A program made the position numbers and the translations under genes. The notes under the pieces were generated by a model. That model was given only the letters and a program-made list of their open reading frames with translations. It had not been told where the DNA came from and did not search any database. Positions 6,625-14,820 of a stretch of DNA of 20,805 bases are shown here, piece after piece (the stretch's first letter is position 1; every line of letters begins with the position of its first letter). The stretch is from the NCBI GenBank assembly GCA_934394665.1, contig CAKRRS010000044.1, forward strand, positions 1 through 20,805, given 5' to 3'. Origin of the DNA: an uncultured Acetatifactor sp. (GTDB lineage: Bacteria > Bacillota > Clostridia > Lachnospirales > Lachnospiraceae).

Positions 6625-7170
6625 ATGAACAGAGTAATGAAAGAAATGCTGAGCACAGCGATATATCTGCTTTGTGTTCTGGGAGCGGTATGGCTGGTGA
6701 TCACCTTTGTCGGACAACGTACGGTGGTAGAAGGTGCTTCCATGGAAAATACATTGCACAATGGGGATAATCTTATCGTAGAGAAATTAAGTTACCGTTT
6801 TCATGATCCGGAGCGGTTTGATGTGATTGTATTTCCGTTTCAATATCAGGATAATACCTATTATATCAAACGGATTATCGGACTTCCGGGGGAAACGGTA
6901 CAGATCAAAGAAGACGGCAGTATATACATAAACGGCGAGAAGCTTGCGGAAAACTACGGAAGAGAGATCATCAAGCCGGAGACGGTCGGCAGAGCGGCAG
7001 ATCCCATTACACTGGGGGAAGACGAGTATTTTGTCATGGGAGATAACCGCAATAATTCCAGCGACAGCCGGACGGATATTGTAGGCAATATTAAGAGGAA
7101 AGATATTATCGGCAAAGCATGGCTGCGCATCTGGCCGCTTTCTGATTTCGGAGTATTGCAGCATCAATAA
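6625..7170 (+). CDS. lepB: Type I signal peptidase (second copy)
   Basis: This is a signal peptidase I of 181 residues with one N-terminal membrane helix (about 8-28, AIYLLCVLGAVWLVITFVG), the catalytic serine S39 in EGASMENTL, the general-base lysine K82 in YYIKRIIGLPGE, and the box GDNRNNSSDSR in canonical form. The serine-lysine spacing (43) nearly equals that of the upstream copy (44). The start is preceded by GGAGAGGA (6609-6616) and lies three bases after rbgA, so the two genes are co-transcribed. Paralogous signal peptidases are common in Firmicutes and may differ in substrate preference or growth phase; nothing in the sequence says which client proteins each takes. Confidence 0.96.
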   Translation: MNRVMKEMLSTAIYLLCVLGAVWLVITFVGQRTVVEGASMENTLHNGDNLIVEKLSYRFHDPERFDVIVFPFQYQDNTYYIKRIIGLPGETVQIKEDGSIYINGEKLAENYGREIIKPETVGRAADPITLGEDEYFVMGDNRNNSSDSRTDIVGNIKRKDIIGKAWLRIWPLSDFGVLQHQ

Positions 7171-7206
7171 GATTTCATAAAAGATAGGAAATAGTGGGAT
7201 ACATCT

Positions 7207-7962
7207 ATGGAAAGTACAGCAAAGATCAAAGAAATATTACAGGCAGCTTCTGAGAACAGGCTGCCTGAATTTATCGCAGAATTTGAAGGAGATCCCCGAA
7301 ACGGCGTCAGGAAGCTGGTAGAGAGTGCACGGAAAAAGTTAGAAGCACTTCAGACAGAACGCGCACGGATCGAGCACCTGAAAAAATATGAAAAAGAATA
7401 TGCGGATTATACGTATATCTGCGGCATTGATGAAGTCGGGAGAGGACCGCTTGCGGGACCTGTTGTGGCAGGAGCGGTGATCCTGCCCAAAGATTGTGAT
7501 ATTTTATACATTAATGATTCGAAGCAATTGTCCGAAAAAAAGAGAGAAGAGCTGTATGAGGTAATCACCGGAGAGGCTGTTGCCTGGGCAGTGGGATATG
7601 CTTCCCCTGAGCGGATCGATGAGATCAATATTTTACAGGCAACCTATGAGGCAATGAGAGAGGCCATCGGAAAGCTTACGCCCACACCGGATTTGTTATT
7701 GAATGATGCAGTGACGATTCCGGGAGTGAAGATCAGACAGGTGCCCATTATCAAGGGAGATGCCAAGAGCATATCCATCGGTGCGGCGAGTATTGTGGCA
7801 AAAGTGACCAGAGATCACTTGATGGAACAGTATGCTGAGGTGTTCCCGGAGTATGATTTTGCATCGAATAAGGGATATGGCAGTGCGGCGCATATTGCTG
7901 CGTTAAAAAAGTACGGTCCGACGCCCATACACAGACGCAGCTTTATCAAGAAGTTTGTATAA
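7207..7962 (+). CDS. rnhB: Ribonuclease HII
   Basis: RNase HII removes ribonucleotides and RNA primers from DNA. The catalytic domain begins with CGIDEVGRGPLAGPVVAGAV, giving metal-binding D75 and E76. LLNDAV supplies D167, and KGDAKSISIGAASIVAKVTRD carries the conserved lysine-serine segment and a further aspartate. The first 70 residues are a helical extension found in many Firmicutes RNase HII proteins (total 251 residues). The ribosome binding site is weak (GGGAT about six bases before the ATG), which might lower its yield relative to the signal peptidase upstream. Gap to lepB2 is 36 bases. Confidence 0.97.
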   Translation: MESTAKIKEILQAASENRLPEFIAEFEGDPRNGVRKLVESARKKLEALQTERARIEHLKKYEKEYADYTYICGIDEVGRGPLAGPVVAGAVILPKDCDILYINDSKQLSEKKREELYEVITGEAVAWAVGYASPERIDEINILQATYEAMREAIGKLTPTPDLLLNDAVTIPGVKIRQVPIIKGDAKSISIGAASIVAKVTRDHLMEQYAEVFPEYDFASNKGYGSAAHIAALKKYGPTPIHRRSFIKKFV

Positions 7963-7996
7963 TTTATGGATTTGAACGCCCGGAAAGGCGAGAGAT

Positions 7997-9613
7997 ATGC
8001 GACTGACAGAATGGTTTTCACAGGATAAAATAGCAGACAGCGGAAGAACCCAGACGGTAAACAGCAGAACCGCAGAGCAGGTGAACAGGCAGATACATGC
8101 ATTGACACCCGGACAGATACTGCGTGGCGAAGTGGTGTCCAGAGAAGGGAATAATGCACAGATACGGCTGCTGCAGGATGTGTTGATCGATGCAAAGGTG
8201 GATGCGGATATTCGGCTGGAATTAGGACAGAATATTACGTTTCAGGTGAAAACAAACGGGCAGGTATTGAATTTAAGTCCGTTATTTACCAATATGGCTA
8301 CGGAAGGTACGGTATTGAAAGCTTTAGACATGGCATCACTTCCGGCAAATGAAAGTACGATCGCCATGACCAAACAGATGATGGATGCCGGACTTCCCAT
8401 TGACAAGGGAACTTTGCAAAAGGTTGTGCATGAGATGAATGCTTTTCCGGATGCGCTCACAGAGGATCTGGTGAATCTCCACAGACTGGAATTGCCTGTG
8501 ACGGAGGAAAATATCACACAGATGGCATCTTATCGGAATCTGACGCATCAGCTGACGGCAGGAATGGAAGAGACGGCACTGGCACTTACCTCGACCCTGC
8601 AGGAACTGACAGAGAACGGTAATACAGAGCAGGCGGCAAAGCTATACAGTGAGATCCTGAACCTGATATCTGAGGGAATGGCGTCCGGAACAGAAGGCGG
8701 AGAAGCACCGTTGTCCATAGAAATGCCGGCAACAGAAGTGACAAATGTAGGGAATCCGGATGCAAATACAGCACAGCCGGTACTGCCGGATACAGCCCCG
8801 GGGACAGAAGCGTTAGAAGAGATATCCGGAGGAAATCAAGCACCGGCAGGACAAACGCAGACCATTCCTGTCAGAGGGGATGCGGTGGACGCTTTTGAAA
8901 TCACACAGTTACAAAATCTGCAAAAACTGTTAAAACAAGGACTGGATACAAAGGATAGTGTGTTATTGCGCACCATCCTGCAGAACCCTAAGACAGCGGA
9001 AGTTACCTCGAAGCTGCTCCCGGATCAGTGGAGTATCCGTCCGGAGGATGTGGATTCTCCGGAAAAAGTGGAACAGCTGTATCAGAAGATGAGCAGGCAA
9101 CTGAAAGGTCTGACAGCTGCATTGGAAGAAAACGGGCAAAGCAGTTCAACTGCGTATCAGACAGCAGCAAACTTAAGCCAGAATATTGATTTTTTACAGC
9201 AGATCAATCAGACCTATGCTTATATACAATTGCCCCTGCATCTGAAACAGGGCGAGCATAAAACAGGAGAACTGTTCGTCTATACCAACAAAAAGAACCT
9301 GGCGAGGAAAGACGGGCAGGTCAGTGCACTGTTGCATCTGGAGATGGAACATTTAGGACCGCTGGATGTCTATGTCGCATTGCAGGATGCAAAAGTGAGT
9401 ACGAAATTTTATGTGCAGAATGAGCAGATACTGGATTATCTGGAAGCAAACATGGAGGTATTGACGCAAAGGCTGAAGCAGCGGGGATATGACTGTAAGT
9501 GCGAAACCACACTGCGGGCACAACTGCAGCAGACAGCGCAGGCAATGGCACCGATTCTTAAGACAGAGGGAAACGTCCCGGTGGCACAGTATGCGTTTGA
9601 TGTGAGAACATAA
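7997..9613 (+). CDS. ylqG: FliK-like (flagellar hook-length control-related) protein, YlqG-like
   Basis: This 538-residue protein has no signal peptide or membrane helix. The N-terminal part (1-110) contains a small beta-rich domain (LTPGQILRGEVVSREGNNAQIRL). A helical middle follows, then a low-complexity linker (about 230-295) rich in Thr, Ala, Glu and Pro. The C-terminal region (about 412-505) begins LPLHLKQGEHKTGELFVY and has strands with LHLEMEHLGPLDVYVALQDAKVSTKF, resembling the Flg_hook domain of FliK. In Bacillus subtilis, ylqG lies in the same place after rnhB and before the FlhB-like ylqH; the assignment rests on that order and on this resemblance. Function is unknown. It lies 34 bases after rnhB, and ylqH follows after 116 bases. 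Confidence 0.75.
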   Translation: MRLTEWFSQDKIADSGRTQTVNSRTAEQVNRQIHALTPGQILRGEVVSREGNNAQIRLLQDVLIDAKVDADIRLELGQNITFQVKTNGQVLNLSPLFTNMATEGTVLKALDMASLPANESTIAMTKQMMDAGLPIDKGTLQKVVHEMNAFPDALTEDLVNLHRLELPVTEENITQMASYRNLTHQLTAGMEETALALTSTLQELTENGNTEQAAKLYSEILNLISEGMASGTEGGEAPLSIEMPATEVTNVGNPDANTAQPVLPDTAPGTEALEEISGGNQAPAGQTQTIPVRGDAVDAFEITQLQNLQKLLKQGLDTKDSVLLRTILQNPKTAEVTSKLLPDQWSIRPEDVDSPEKVEQLYQKMSRQLKGLTAALEENGQSSSTAYQTAANLSQNIDFLQQINQTYAYIQLPLHLKQGEHKTGELFVYTNKKNLARKDGQVSALLHLEMEHLGPLDVYVALQDAKVSTKFYVQNEQILDYLEANMEVLTQRLKQRGYDCKCETTLRAQLQQTAQAMAPILKTEGNVPVAQYAFDVRT

Positions 9614-9644
9614 ATTTTATGATCGGACAGGGATATGCTGAAGT

Positions 9645-9708
9645 GAATGAAAATTCATTCGGGAAAACGTACGATGCATAGAGAGCCGGAAAGCAATCAA
9701 CGAATTGC
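9645..9708 (+). other. Folded segment in the ylqG-ylqH gap
   Basis: The 116-base gap is long for this tight operon. It holds two small perfect hairpins: GAATGA (9645-9650) with TCATTC (9655-9660), and GCAAT (9693-9697) with ATTGC (9704-9708). Neither is followed by a T run, so they are not terminators. I recognise no riboswitch consensus. Confidence 0.3.
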
Positions 9709-9729
9709 CTACAGGTAAGGGTATGTAAA

Positions 9730-10035
9730 ATGGATGAAAAAAAGAAGATAAAACAGGCAATTGCTCTGAAGTATGATCCGTCGGATGAAGCCCCCAGAGT
9801 GGTTGCGAGCGGCAAAGGCATTCTTGCGGAGAAGATGATAGAAAAAGCGCAGGAGAGCAGCGTGCCGATCCACCGGGATGATAAACTGGCGGACACACTT
9901 TCGAGACTGGATATCGGTGAGATGATTCCGCCGGAACTCTATGAGGTAGTGGCGGAGATTCTGGTATTTGTAGATGCTGTGGATCATCGTATGGTGAAAG
10001 AAAGCATTGCGGCCGGAGCAAAACGGAAAGGGTGA
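9730..10035 (+). CDS. ylqH: FlhB C-terminal-like protein YlqH, without cleavage motif
   Basis: The 101 residues match the soluble C-terminal domain of FlhB/EscU export-switch proteins: QAIALKYDP, EAPRVVASGKGILAEKMIEKA, VPIHRDDKLADTLSRLDIGEMIPPELYEVVAEILVFV. FlhB's membrane region is absent, and the self-cleavage tetrapeptide NPTH is replaced by KKIK (residues 5-8), so autocleavage is not expected. AAGGG (9717-9721) lies eight bases before the ATG. B. subtilis carries the same pair (ylqG-ylqH) after rnhB, so this arrangement is conserved rather than a broken flagellar gene. Given that FliK binds the FlhB C-terminal domain in flagellar export, a direct interaction of the two products is a reasonable inference; their job is unknown. 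Confidence 0.88.
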   Translation: MDEKKKIKQAIALKYDPSDEAPRVVASGKGILAEKMIEKAQESSVPIHRDDKLADTLSRLDIGEMIPPELYEVVAEILVFVDAVDHRMVKESIAAGAKRKG

Positions 10036-10039
10036 ATAG

Positions 10040-10408
10040 GTGAATACCAGGCAAAAGGGAACTGTTTATGAGCAGATCGCTGCGGAGTATCTGAAAAAGC
10101 AGGGAATGGTCATATTGGAGAGAAATTTCCGGAGAGGAAGAAACGGCGAGATCGACATTATCGGAAAAGACGGAAAATATCTGGTATTTGTCGAAGTAAA
10201 ATACCGCACCGGAACAGAAAAGGGGAGTGCCGCGGAGGCTGTAACGGCGGCAAAGCAGAAGATGATCTGCAGTGTGGCGGATTATTACCGTTATCTGCAT
10301 AAATATGATGATAATATATGGGTACGTTATGATGTAGTAGCAATTCAGGGAGAAGAGATACAATGGATCCGGGATGCGTTTCGGCATCATTATCGTACAG
10401 GGAGATAG
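10040..10408 (+). CDS. yraN: YraN family (UPF0102) putative endonuclease-fold protein
   Basis: The 122 residues show the UPF0102 pattern: an early KGTVYEQIAAEYLKKQG helix, then RNFRRGRNGEIDII with D39, and VFVEVKYR with E52 and K54, the D...ExK arrangement of restriction-endonuclease-like folds. The physiological substrate is unknown; a role in DNA processing or repair is often proposed. Translation starts at GTG 10040, four bases after ylqH, with GGAAAGGG (10025-10032) upstream, inside the end of ylqH. yraN follows rnhB-ylqG-ylqH in many Firmicutes. The stop lies four bases before the next start, consistent with one transcript. Confidence 0.92.
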   Translation: MNTRQKGTVYEQIAAEYLKKQGMVILERNFRRGRNGEIDIIGKDGKYLVFVEVKYRTGTEKGSAAEAVTAAKQKMICSVADYYRYLHKYDDNIWVRYDVVAIQGEEIQWIRDAFRHHYRTGR

Positions 10409-10412
10409 AAGG

Positions 10413-11270
10413 ATGCATCAGCTGATCAGAAGCAGGTTTGGAGAGAAAGAGAGCATACAGCAGAGGAAAAAGGGAGCATTGGAGTACCTCGTTTTTCCCA
10501 AACTAGAGGAAACAGGAGAGGTCAATCATTTATTTACCACGCGTACGGGAGGCGTCAGCAACGGTATTTATGCTACCATGAATCTGAGTTTTTCCAGAGG
10601 AGATGATCCGGAAGCGGTGATGGAGAATTACAGGCGGATCGGAGCTGTCCTTGGCGTGGCACCGGATAGGATGGTTGCTTCGAGACAGACACATACCACC
10701 AATATTCACCTGGTTACGGCATCAGACCTTGGAAACGGGATCACGAAGCCTTCTGCGTATGAAGATATTGATGGTCTGGCAACCAATATTCCGGGAATCG
10801 CATTGGTTACTTTTTATGCGGACTGTGTTCCTCTGTATTTTGTGGATCCGGTGCATCATGCAATCGGACTGGCACATTCCGGCTGGAGAGGAACGGTGTC
10901 ACGAATGGGAGAACGTATGGTGCAGTTTATGCAGGAACAGTTCCATAGTGAGCCCCGGGACCTGGTGGCAGCAATCGGTCCGTCTATCTGTGTGGACTGC
11001 TATGAGGTGAGTGAAGAGGTAGCAGAACAGTTTCGTGTGGGATTTCCGCAAAAGGTTCTGCAAAAAGGGAAAATGCCCGGCAAATATCAGCTGAATCTCT
11101 GGGAAGCGAATCGGAGTATTCTCTTAAAAGCCGGTTTACTGCCGGAGCATATTGCGGTCACGGATGTTTGTACCTGCCATAATCCGGAGTATCTGTTTTC
11201 CCATCGTGCAAGTCACGGACAGAGAGGAAATCTGGCGGCTTTTCTGGCACTGAAAAATGACACAAATTAA
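10413..11270 (+). CDS. pgeF: Laccase-domain purine nucleoside / peptidoglycan editing factor (PgeF/YfiH family)
   Basis: The 285 residues belong to the YfiH/YlmD family (multicopper polyphenol oxidase domain), whose members act on purine nucleosides and, in E. coli, prevent wrong amino acids in peptidoglycan precursors. The zinc/copper site residues are visible: H94 in RQTHTTN, C138 in ADCVP and H155 in AHSGWRG. The ending CTCHNPEYLFSHRASHGQRG is typical. The frame is open upstream to an ATG at 10374 inside yraN, but the ATG at 10413 has CAGGGAGA eight bases ahead and fits the family, so I use it. This is the last gene of the operon; no clear terminator hairpin follows. Confidence 0.9.
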   Translation: MHQLIRSRFGEKESIQQRKKGALEYLVFPKLEETGEVNHLFTTRTGGVSNGIYATMNLSFSRGDDPEAVMENYRRIGAVLGVAPDRMVASRQTHTTNIHLVTASDLGNGITKPSAYEDIDGLATNIPGIALVTFYADCVPLYFVDPVHHAIGLAHSGWRGTVSRMGERMVQFMQEQFHSEPRDLVAAIGPSICVDCYEVSEEVAEQFRVGFPQKVLQKGKMPGKYQLNLWEANRSILLKAGLLPEHIAVTDVCTCHNPEYLFSHRASHGQRGNLAAFLALKNDTN

Positions 11271-11311
11271 TAAAATTTAAGAAATGTACCGCAAAAACCT
11301 TAAAGAAAGTA

Positions 11312-11320
11312 TGCTAAAAT
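11312..11320 (+). promoter_or_regulatory. Possible extended -10 promoter for the two-component operon
   Basis: TGCTAAAAT (11312-11320) is a good extended -10 in the AT-rich gap before the response regulator. The matching -35 position holds only A-rich sequence, so the call is moderate. Confidence 0.5.
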
Positions 11321-11340
11321 AAATAGGAAAAAAGTAAAAC

Positions 11341-11382
11341 AATACCTAATAAGTATTTTGTTGTGGGAGTGATTCATATCAC
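11341..11382 (+). promoter_or_regulatory. Two inverted repeats upstream of the response regulator
   Basis: AATAC (11341-11345) and GTATT (11353-11357) form one inverted repeat; GTGAT (11369-11373) and ATCAC (11378-11382) form a second, 11 bases on. Both lie downstream of the possible promoter and before the ribosome binding site. They could be operator sites or leader hairpins; no binding is shown. Confidence 0.35.
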
Positions 11383-11397
11383 AGAAATGAGGGAAGA

Positions 11398-12096
11398 ATG
11401 GCAAATATTCTTGTATGCGATGATGACAGAGAAATTGTGGATGCAATTGAAATCTATCTGAGCCAGGATGGGTATAAAATATATAAGGCATACGATGGAG
11501 AACAGGCAATTCAGATCCTCGACAAAGAGGATATTCATTTATTGATCATGGATATTATGATGCCGAAACTGGACGGCATCCGGGCAACGCTCAAGATCCG
11601 TGAATACAGCAGCATTCCCATTATTATTTTATCGGCAAAATCAGAAGATACGGATAAAATTCTGGGCTTAAATATCGGTGCCGATGATTATATCTGCAAA
11701 CCGTTCAATCCATTGGAACTGGTTGCCAGAGTAAAGTCAAATCTGCGCCGTTATACATCGTTGGGAAGTCTTACCGGAGAAAATAAGGCGATTTATCAGG
11801 TGGGCGGACTGATTCTGAATGATGACACCAAACAGGTTACCGTGGACGATGAACCGGTAAAGATGACACCGATTGAGTATAATATTTTATTACTTCTCAT
11901 GAAGAATCAGGGAAGAGTATTTTCCATCAATCAGATTTACGAAAGTATCTGGAATGAAGACGCTATCGGTGCCGATAATACCGTAGCGGTGCATATCCGC
12001 CATATTCGCGAAAAGATAGAAATCAATCCCAAGGAACCGAGATATTTGAAGGTCGTATGGGGAGTCGGATACAAGATTGACAAGGAGCAGGCATGA
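11398..12096 (+). CDS. OmpR/PhoB-family response regulator
   Basis: This two-component regulator has 232 residues. The receiver domain (1-115) has the acidic pocket near D9-D10 (VCDDDREIV), the phospho-acceptor D52 in LIMDIMMPKLDG, S79 in ILSAK, and K101 in YICKPF. The winged-helix output domain (about 130-230) has MTPIEYNILLLLMKNQGRVFS, then NTVAVHIRHIREKI and the wing VVWGVGYKI. This is the standard OmpR layout. The start has GAGGG very close (four bases). The stop overlaps the ATG of the sensor kinase (ATGA at 12093-12096), so the pair is translationally coupled. The target genes cannot be told from this window; the adjacent inverted repeats are candidate autoregulatory sites. Confidence 0.95.
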   Translation: MANILVCDDDREIVDAIEIYLSQDGYKIYKAYDGEQAIQILDKEDIHLLIMDIMMPKLDGIRATLKIREYSSIPIIILSAKSEDTDKILGLNIGADDYICKPFNPLELVARVKSNLRRYTSLGSLTGENKAIYQVGGLILNDDTKQVTVDDEPVKMTPIEYNILLLLMKNQGRVFSINQIYESIWNEDAIGADNTVAVHIRHIREKIEINPKEPRYLKVVWGVGYKIDKEQA

Positions 12097-14780
12097 GAAA
12101 ACCTACATTGAAACGTCTGGTACTGGGACTGGTACAGCAGACTGCGGCGTTACTGATATTGCTTGCCATCGCAGCGATTTTGTTTAACTCTTATCTTGCG
12201 GTAGATACTGCGGACGGCACCAGGGTATATGATCTGTCTCCGCTGGATGCAGAGACAGAGTTTGAGGACTCGGTGATCTTTCACGATCTGTTTCAGGGAG
12301 CGGTATCGGATATTGTGCAGTTGATGGTGATTAAAGGGCAGATGGAGACAGATGACCGTTTTGATCCCTATAAGCAGATTGATATTACGGAGTTTGCATC
12401 TGCAAGACAGGGCGGTGCGGATTGCCCGGTAACCGCAGTATATGAACTGGAAGACCTGATCAAATGGGGAAAATACGGTGTGGAATATACGGATCGTATT
12501 ATGAGTATGTCTGATTTTGTGAATTATTTCGGATCGGTGGATCAGGAGACGAACTTCATTCTGGATTCTGACGGGCAGCTTGCGTATGTGCCGGACCCGG
12601 AACAGACGCAGGAGCAGAAGGAAGCAGTCGCAAAGGCAATTGCGGCTATTCCGGAGAGTCAGCGGACTGACCGGTTAGAGGATCTGGCATTTACTTATAT
12701 TGTAAAAGAAAGTATCCAGGATATCAGAGTATCCAGAGAAGATGACGGCACCATGACGGTGTATTTCCCGATGCTTTCCTGCAGATATGCCACAGTAGAC
12801 GGAGAAAAGCAACTGACCGCCTGTGCGGATAACTGGGTGGAATATATGGCGTTGCAGAATAATCTTGCGTTGACTGTAAATACCCTGGCAGCGAACTATG
12901 AGCAATACCAGAACTGTAATGACTTATATCAGGAAAATGCAGGAAACCTGATATATGCGGTACGTATGATGACCGGAGACGGAGTTACCAGAACGTACAC
13001 CAATGTATCGGCAATTGCAGATAACTCAGACAACGTGATCACAGACTATTTTTCCGAGTACAGAAGATATCTGATCTATTATCCGGACAGTCTGGAATTT
13101 ACCAGTAATACCGGAATGACAGAGGGGCAGATCTATCAGTATTTGAAGGATTATGATTACCCTCATCCGGATATGACACATATCTGGATTGCGATAGATA
13201 CGAATTATCCCGTACAAGGGGATGCTTTTTATAATGCAAATGTGGTATTCCAGCGTATTGTTCCGAATATCTGGTATCTGATCGGCGGCGGAATCCTGTT
13301 GGCAGTTTTGTGGCTGCTTGTTGGAATTTATCTGACGGTGACCGCCGGGGTGGCATATGATGAAGAGGAAGAACCGGTACTGTATCTGAACGGAATCGAT
13401 CACGTATGGATCGAATTCATGATCCTTGTTTTTCTAATCTGTGTGTATAGTGCAGGAGTGGGATATGATTATCTTATGAGCACGGCAAACAGAGTGTATG
13501 TAAGTCATTCCGAAATCCAGGGAAGAGAAATGACAAGACTGTCTGCTTACGCGGTGTTTGCCGCTTACGGCTTCTCGGTCAGTGCAGCTTTTAATGTATT
13601 CTGGTACAGTCTGATCCGCAGAATCAAGTCACACAATATGTGGAAGGACAGCTTCCTGCACTGGATTGTGAGCAGCTTTGGCAAAGCAGTACATTTTGTG
13701 GTATCCCACAGGAATTCTGCAATCAGTTCGCTGATCCCATATAATTTGTTTTTGCTTACAAATCTGGCCGGAATCTTCGGAACTTATCTGCTAAGGACAA
13801 ACGGCGTATGGTGGCTTTTGCCGTCGGCACTTGCAGTGGTATTGGACGGGATTGTCGGGGTCTTGCGTTTTAAACAGAAGGCGGAACAAATTGATATTGT
13901 TGAAGGAATCCGCAGAATTCGTGACGGCGAGGTGGATTATAAGCTGGATGTATCTGCACTTCACGGGGATAACCGGGAGATGGCCGATGCGGTAAACAAT
14001 ATCGGAGAAGGTATCCGCAAGGCGGTAAGTACCAGCATGAAGGATGAACAGATGAAGTCGGATCTGATCACCAATGTCTCTCACGACATCAAAACACCGT
14101 TGACTTCGATTATCAATTATGTAGATCTTCTGAAACGCCTGAAAATCACAGAGGAGCCGGCGCAGAGTTATATTGCTGTATTGGACAGCAAATCACAGCG
14201 TCTGAAGCAGCTTACGGATGACCTCGTGGAGGCATCAAAGATTTCTTCGGGCAATATTGTCCTGAATCTGGAAAAACTGAATTTCACTGAACTTCTGAAT
14301 CAGGCCGTGGGAGAGTTCTCTGACAGACTGGAAGAGAAAAAGCTGCAGGTGATTTTTGACGGAAATGATATTGCCGGTATGATCTATGCGGACAGCCGCA
14401 GAATGTGGAGAATCATCGAAAATCTTTTCCAGAATATCTGTAAATATGCGCTGGAAGGAACCCGGGTCTATCTGGAGATGAAAGTAGAGAATGACAGAGT
14501 TATCGCTTCTTTGAAAAATATTTCGGACAGACCGATGCATCTGAAAGGAGAAGAACTGTCGGAAAGATTTATCCGCGGAGATGCTTCCCGGACAACGGAA
14601 GGCAGCGGACTGGGACTCTATATTGCGAAGAATCTGACCAAAGCACAGCACGGTGAATTTCAGATTCAGTTGGACGGTGATCTGTTTAAGATCGTCCTGG
14701 ATTTCCCGGAATATAAAGAAACTGAACTGATAGAGGAAACCACGCAGAATATGGTAGAAGCGGCAGCAAAAGAAGAATAA
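12093..14780 (+). CDS. Large multi-pass sensor histidine kinase
   Basis: The 895-residue partner of the upstream regulator has one membrane helix near 12-32, a long extracytoplasmic domain (about 33-388) with no family I recognise, then five membrane helices (about 389-417, 438-460, 485-510, 545-568, 572-594). A HAMP-like segment (IRDGEVDYKLDV) leads to the phospho-acceptor H664 in SHDIKTPLTSIINYV. The ATPase has N-box NLFQNICKYAL (777-787) and the G2 box GSGLGLYIA (837-845). The usual G1 DxGxG is absent: LKNISDRPMHLKGEELSERF stands in its place, a form I associate with some Clostridia kinases. Six membrane helices put both ends inside. The signal is unknown; the big outer domain suggests an extracellular ligand or membrane stress. 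Confidence 0.93.
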   Translation: MRKPTLKRLVLGLVQQTAALLILLAIAAILFNSYLAVDTADGTRVYDLSPLDAETEFEDSVIFHDLFQGAVSDIVQLMVIKGQMETDDRFDPYKQIDITEFASARQGGADCPVTAVYELEDLIKWGKYGVEYTDRIMSMSDFVNYFGSVDQETNFILDSDGQLAYVPDPEQTQEQKEAVAKAIAAIPESQRTDRLEDLAFTYIVKESIQDIRVSREDDGTMTVYFPMLSCRYATVDGEKQLTACADNWVEYMALQNNLALTVNTLAANYEQYQNCNDLYQENAGNLIYAVRMMTGDGVTRTYTNVSAIADNSDNVITDYFSEYRRYLIYYPDSLEFTSNTGMTEGQIYQYLKDYDYPHPDMTHIWIAIDTNYPVQGDAFYNANVVFQRIVPNIWYLIGGGILLAVLWLLVGIYLTVTAGVAYDEEEEPVLYLNGIDHVWIEFMILVFLICVYSAGVGYDYLMSTANRVYVSHSEIQGREMTRLSAYAVFAAYGFSVSAAFNVFWYSLIRRIKSHNMWKDSFLHWIVSSFGKAVHFVVSHRNSAISSLIPYNLFLLTNLAGIFGTYLLRTNGVWWLLPSALAVVLDGIVGVLRFKQKAEQIDIVEGIRRIRDGEVDYKLDVSALHGDNREMADAVNNIGEGIRKAVSTSMKDEQMKSDLITNVSHDIKTPLTSIINYVDLLKRLKITEEPAQSYIAVLDSKSQRLKQLTDDLVEASKISSGNIVLNLEKLNFTELLNQAVGEFSDRLEEKKLQVIFDGNDIAGMIYADSRRMWRIIENLFQNICKYALEGTRVYLEMKVENDRVIASLKNISDRPMHLKGEELSERFIRGDASRTTEGSGLGLYIAKNLTKAQHGEFQIQLDGDLFKIVLDFPEYKETELIEETTQNMVEAAAKEE

Positions 14781-14816
14781 GAAAACGCAGGAACGGTCAA
14801 AGGTTCCTGCGTTTTC
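14781..14816. terminator. Bidirectional terminator between the kinase and prs
   Basis: GAAAACGCAGGAAC (14781-14794) pairs perfectly with GTTCCTGCGTTTTC (14803-14816) around an eight-base loop. The A and T runs within the arms let it act on both strands, as suits the convergent genes. It begins directly after the kinase stop and ends five bases before the prs stop codon. Confidence 0.9.
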
Positions 14817-14820
14817 TATA

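Noticed and set aside
9614..9729. Cyclic-di-GMP or fluoride riboswitch in the ylqG-ylqH gap
   Set aside because: Only scattered short similarities; conserved cores and terminator or sequestering helices are missing.
10374..10412. Longer pgeF start at 10374 overlapping yraN
   Set aside because: The ATG at 10413 has a good ribosome binding site four to eight bases after the yraN stop and matches the family length.
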